Source of the DNA: Chitinophaga pinensis
Lineage (GTDB): Bacteria; Bacteroidota; Bacteroidia; UKL13-3
DNA length: 7,941 nucleotides
NCBI GenBank assembly: GCA_943323675.2
Contig: CALPIR020000100.1
Coordinates: forward strand, 1 to 7,941
Reading direction: 5' to 3'
How positions within the stretch are numbered: position 1 is the stretch's first letter; each line of letters starts with the position of its first letter. Positions 5,136 to 7,941 of the stretch are shown here, piece after piece. Both the position numbers and the translations under genes were made by a program. Under the pieces are notes generated by a model, which searched no databases, was not told the origin of the DNA, and was given only the letters and a program-made list of their open reading frames with translations.

Positions 5136-7609
5136 TGCAATATTTCATTAAAGACATCGCTCAAATTGTTTCGGGCAGCTTTGTTCAATTTAACGAAGCC
5201 ATAAGCCCTAGTGCAATAGCGCATTTATTGATTGATTCTCGCAAGGTTATTTACCCAGAATCTTCTGTTTTTATTGCCATAAGTGGTGAGCGAAACAATG
5301 GTCATCACTACCTAAAAGATGCCTATGATGCGGGTGTGCGTCATTTTATTATTGAAGAATTGCCTGCCAATTTATTACCTAATGATTGCAGCGTTGTAAA
5401 AGTAAGTAACAGTTTAGTGGCTTTGCAGGAATTGGCAGCTTTTCATCGTTCGCAATTTAAATGTCCTGTTGTGGGTATTACAGGCAGTAACGGAAAAACC
5501 ATTGTTAAAGAATGGTTATTTCATTTGTTAAAAGATGATGTTGCAATTATACGTAACCCTAAAAGTTTTAACTCTCAAGTTGGTGTACCTTTAAGTGTTT
5601 GGGGAATGAGCGAGATCCATCAATTAGGTTTATTTGAGGCAGGTATATCCAAGACAAATGAAATGGAAAATTTGCAACAAATTATTAAACCCGATATTGG
5701 TATTTTTACATATTTCGGTTCTGCACATGCTGAAGGTTTTAAAAATGAAACAGAAAAATTAGACGAAAAACTTAAGCTATTTCAGGATGCACAAATGCTC
5801 GTTTTTTGTGCCGATCAGGTTGAAGTTACACAGGGTGTTACGCGCTTGTTATTAAGTCATAATCCTTCATTAAATGTTGTAAGTTGGAGCCGCGGAACTC
5901 AAAATGCAACCTATAAATTCGAAGTTGAACACCGTTATCAATATACCGTTATCACTACCCGTAAAGGCTCACAAACATTAAGTGTTAATATTCCTTTTGT
6001 GGATGAAGCAAGTATTATGAATGTTTGCTCTTGCTTCGCATTTTTAATGGCTATAAACAGAGTGAGCACTGATGTGTTGAAACGTTTTGAAGAACTTCAG
6101 CCTATTGAAATGCGAATGCAACTTAAAGAGGGATTTAATAATTGTGTAATCATTAACGACAGTTATAATGCTGATATAAATGCGTTACAAATTGCATTAG
6201 ATTTTATGGAGCAGCAAAGTGCTGGATACACTAAAACGGTTATACTTAGTGATATGTTGCAAAGCGGTTTAGCAGAGCATCAATTGTATACCAATATTGC
6301 ATCATTAATTAAGCAACGAAATGTCAATCGGTTTATAGGTATTGGCCCATGTATGCAAAAATATAAGCCACTGTTCCCAATTGGCAGTTTGTTTTTTGAT
6401 GATACCTCATCATTTATTAATAAGTTTATAAGTTTAGATTTTAGCCACCAAATTATATTGGTTAAAGGAGCACGTAAATTCACGTTCGAACGAATTACTT
6501 CTTTATTAGAAAAAAAGGTTCACGAAACAGTTTTTGAAATTAACCTCAATGCCATGGTACACAATTTAAATGTGTATCGTAATAAGCTAAATAAAGGAGT
6601 GAAGTTGATGGGTATGGTTAAAGCATTTAGTTACGGTTCTGGTAGCTATGAGATTGCTAAAATAATGGAGTACAATAGGGTTGATTACCTTGCGGTAGCA
6701 TACGCTGATGAAGGAGTAACTTTGCGTAAAGCAGGAATCAAAACCCCCATAATGGTTATGAATCCGGAGCCTGTTGCTTTTGATAGCATCATACAGCATA
6801 ACCTAGAGCCTGAAGTGTATAATTTCTTTATGCTCGAGCAACTTATTAAGGCTTGCAATGGGCAAGAAATAAGCATACATATTGAGGTTGACACTGGCAT
6901 GAAAAGATTGGGCTTTGATGAGGTCGAAATAGATGAACTTATTTCCTTAATTCATCTAAATCCTAACTTGCGTATTAAGACGGTATTTTCGCATCTGGCC
7001 GCTAGTGATGATAAGAAACATGATTTATTTACCCATGAGCAAATTCAAAAATTTGAGCGCATTAGTGATAAAATAATATCCTCTTTCCATTATCCAATTT
7101 TACGGCATATTTTAAATAGTAGTGGAATAGCTCGTTTTCCTGATGCCCAATTTGAAATGGTTCGTTTAGGAATTGGTTTGTATGGAATAGACCCTGCTGA
7201 AAAGTTACAAAAACAACTTCAGGTAGTAGGGACACTTAAAACTGTTATATCGCAAATACGAGAAGTTAAATCACATGAAACTGTAGGTTACAGTCGCAAA
7301 GGGAACGTTCAGCGCGATTCGCAAATTGCTGTTGTTGCTATTGGTTATGCTGATGGGTTAAACCGTAAGTTAGGTAATGGGAAAGGTTATATGATGGTTA
7401 ATGGGCATAAAGCACCAATAGTAGGTAGTATATGTATGGATATGACCATGATTGATGTGACAGGTATTAATTGTAGGGAAGGAGATCAGGTGATTGTGTT
7501 GGGTAAAGAAATTGATATTAATGAATTGGCATCAAAAATTGGTACTATTTCATATGAGGTATTAACAAGTATATCTCAACGTGTAAAACGCGTTTACTTT
7601 TACGAGTAA
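5132..7609 (+). CDS. Bifunctional UDP-MurNAc-tripeptide:D-Ala-D-Ala ligase / alanine racemase (MurF-Alr fusion)
   Basis: An 825-residue cytoplasmic enzyme joining two steps of peptidoglycan precursor synthesis. Residues 1-455 are MurF, which adds D-Ala-D-Ala to UDP-MurNAc-tripeptide using ATP. It shows the N-terminal Mur domain (IDSRK, 34-38), P-loop GITGSNGKT (115-123), Asn147 in NSQVGVP, Glu169 (FEAG), AHAEGF (His199), a candidate carbamylated lysine at 213 or 215, and DSYNAD (343-348). Residues about 463-825 are a PLP-dependent alanine racemase making D-Ala from L-Ala. It has Lys497 in MVKAFSYG (PLP Schiff base), DTGMKRLGF (Arg592), His621, NSSG (662-665), MVRLGIGLYG (Arg678), catalytic Tyr720 (VGYSRKG), GYADG, CMD (768-770) and Tyr808 (YEVLTSISQRVKRVY). 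The usual catalytic residues are all present. This fusion is known in Bacteroidota. ATG 5132 overlaps the MFS stop by four bases; a second ATG at 5135 is equally possible. No free-standing ddl or other mur gene lies in the window. Confidence 0.95.
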   Translation: MMQYFIKDIAQIVSGSFVQFNEAISPSAIAHLLIDSRKVIYPESSVFIAISGERNNGHHYLKDAYDAGVRHFIIEELPANLLPNDCSVVKVSNSLVALQELAAFHRSQFKCPVVGITGSNGKTIVKEWLFHLLKDDVAIIRNPKSFNSQVGVPLSVWGMSEIHQLGLFEAGISKTNEMENLQQIIKPDIGIFTYFGSAHAEGFKNETEKLDEKLKLFQDAQMLVFCADQVEVTQGVTRLLLSHNPSLNVVSWSRGTQNATYKFEVEHRYQYTVITTRKGSQTLSVNIPFVDEASIMNVCSCFAFLMAINRVSTDVLKRFEELQPIEMRMQLKEGFNNCVIINDSYNADINALQIALDFMEQQSAGYTKTVILSDMLQSGLAEHQLYTNIASLIKQRNVNRFIGIGPCMQKYKPLFPIGSLFFDDTSSFINKFISLDFSHQIILVKGARKFTFERITSLLEKKVHETVFEINLNAMVHNLNVYRNKLNKGVKLMGMVKAFSYGSGSYEIAKIMEYNRVDYLAVAYADEGVTLRKAGIKTPIMVMNPEPVAFDSIIQHNLEPEVYNFFMLEQLIKACNGQEISIHIEVDTGMKRLGFDEVEIDELISLIHLNPNLRIKTVFSHLAASDDKKHDLFTHEQIQKFERISDKIISSFHYPILRHILNSSGIARFPDAQFEMVRLGIGLYGIDPAEKLQKQLQVVGTLKTVISQIREVKSHETVGYSRKGNVQRDSQIAVVAIGYADGLNRKLGNGKGYMMVNGHKAPIVGSICMDMTMIDVTGINCREGDQVIVLGKEIDINELASKIGTISYEVLTSISQRVKRVYFYE

Positions 7610-7706
7610 TTATTTTTTCGTTTAATTTTATTACAGCGTTTTCGATGAGTTAATAAAGTTTAGAGTCTAATGCTTCTGAGGTAAAAGAGTTTGCTTCGCA
7701 AAGTTA

Positions 7707-7736
7707 CAGCCTGCCCGAGTGAACCGAGTAATCGGG
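7707..7736 (-). repeat. Left copy of an inverted, hairpin-forming repeat
   Basis: Read on the minus strand this 30-base unit has the order CCCGATT, then eight bases containing TCGG, then CACTCG, three bases, and AGGCTG. The same order occurs on the plus strand at 7824-7856. It can fold by pairing CCCGA (7714-7718) with TCGGG (7732-7736), or as a smaller CCGA-GTAA-TCGG hairpin (7724-7735). It also holds a direct repeat of CCGAGT (7715-7720 and 7724-7729). Together with the right copy it bounds a 150-bp segment. Confidence 0.6.
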
Positions 7737-7803
7737 TTGGTTGACAGTGGGTAGAACGAGCATGGAGATTGGGAGTTCAGCATAAATATATACTAGACTT
7801 AAA

Positions 7804-7856
7804 CAGCCCTCTTCTCGATACACCCCGATTCGTTATCGGGGCACTCGAATAGGCTG
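7804..7856 (+). repeat. Right copy of the repeat, a REP-like imperfect palindrome
   Basis: The core is a perfect 7-bp stem, CCCCGAT (7823-7829) with ATCGGGG (7835-7841), around a TCGTT loop. Outside a short internal loop comes a TCGA/TCGA pair (7815-7818, 7845-7848). Outside a second one comes CAGCC (7804-7808) pairing with GGCTG (7852-7856). No T-run follows, so it is not a typical intrinsic terminator. Layered, interrupted stems of this sort fit a repetitive extragenic palindrome. From memory, elements with TCGATACA...CACTCGAA arms recur between genes in Bacteroidota genomes; I could not check copy number here. Confidence 0.65.
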
Positions 7857-7941
7857 ATAATTCTCCAATAAATTTTTCTTAAAAGTTAAACGCTCCCCAA
7901 TAACAAAGGCATTGCTCTGTGCTTCTCAAAATCTGTAATAG

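Larger units (their letters stand above)
7610..7941. other. Gene-free 3' region carrying hairpin repeats
   Basis: About 330 bases follow the murF-alr stop without a convincing reading frame on either strand; every frame I followed is broken within a short distance. No tRNA or rRNA is recognisable. No classical terminator follows the stop, only a weak GTAAA/TTTAC pairing at 7583-7596 over the end of the gene and a T-run near 7613. A small imperfect hairpin (TTTGC ttc GCAAA, 7690-7702, with an outer GTAA/TTAC) precedes the pair of palindromic repeats listed separately. The stretch 7707-7760 is visibly richer in G and C than its surroundings, which suggests a separate origin. Confidence 0.7.

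Noticed and set aside
4916..5224. 102-codon minus-strand frame across the MFS/murF junction
   Set aside because: Antisense to two recognised genes, no family resemblance and no promoter seen.
6280..6900. Three minus-strand frames of about 70 codons inside murF-alr
   Set aside because: All overlap conserved MurF or racemase coding sequence and overlap each other; no independent support.
7583..7603. GTAAA/TTTAC pairing near the murF-alr stop as a terminator
   Set aside because: The stem is short and AT-rich, overlaps the coding end, and the T-run is about 15 bases too far downstream.
7681..7780. A structured RNA gene or tRNA in the GC-richer stretch
   Set aside because: No cloverleaf, TTCGA-type T-loop with matching stems, or known RNA motif could be found; the structure is better explained by the repeat unit.
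7886..7941. Possible 3' end of a minus-strand gene running off the right edge (17 codons, then TAA; reads ITDFEKHRAMPLLLGSV)
   Set aside because: Too short to support. Another minus-strand frame in the same stretch is open for about the same length, and no family can be recognised. Sequence beyond the window would decide.

Overview
The window looks like AT-rich chromosomal DNA from a member of the Bacteroidota. Four things point there: an exported protein ending in a type IX secretion (T9SS) type A sorting domain, a MurF-alanine racemase fusion of the kind known from this phylum, -7 promoter elements of the TAnnTTTG type, and start codons without clear Shine-Dalgarno sequences. I cannot place it below phylum level.

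Layout. Positions 1-289 (minus) hold the N-terminal part of an exported protein that runs off the left edge. It is transcribed away from a 694-residue Omp28-like secreted protein (451-2535, plus) with a thioredoxin-like CGPC motif and a T9SS tail. A strong hairpin at 2557-2589 ends this gene and also the convergent minus-strand pair: a NfuA-type iron-sulfur carrier (2613-3188) and, upstream of it, RecX (3278-3757). A 115-140-base divergent intergenic region with a TACCTTT inverted repeat separates recX from a plus-strand pair. That pair is an MFS transporter (about 3897-5135) overlapping by ATGA with a bifunctional MurF-Alr protein (5132-7609). The last 332 bases have no convincing gene. They carry a pair of related hairpin-forming repeats in opposite orientation, bounding about 150 bp, which resembles a REP/BIME-like or MITE-like element.

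How the genes work together. MurF-Alr supplies D-alanine and attaches D-Ala-D-Ala to the peptidoglycan precursor. The MFS gene is very probably co-transcribed and translationally coupled with it, but its substrate is unknown. Nfu delivers Fe-S clusters and RecX restrains RecA; their adjacency suggests shared housekeeping placement rather than a pathway. The left-hand genes encode surface or secreted proteins.

Most of the window is ordinary housekeeping DNA. I see no defence system, CRISPR array, phage or transposase gene. The least explained pieces are the inverted repeat pair at the right end, the non-ATG starts on both sides of the recX/MFS intergenic region, and the inverted repeat between them.
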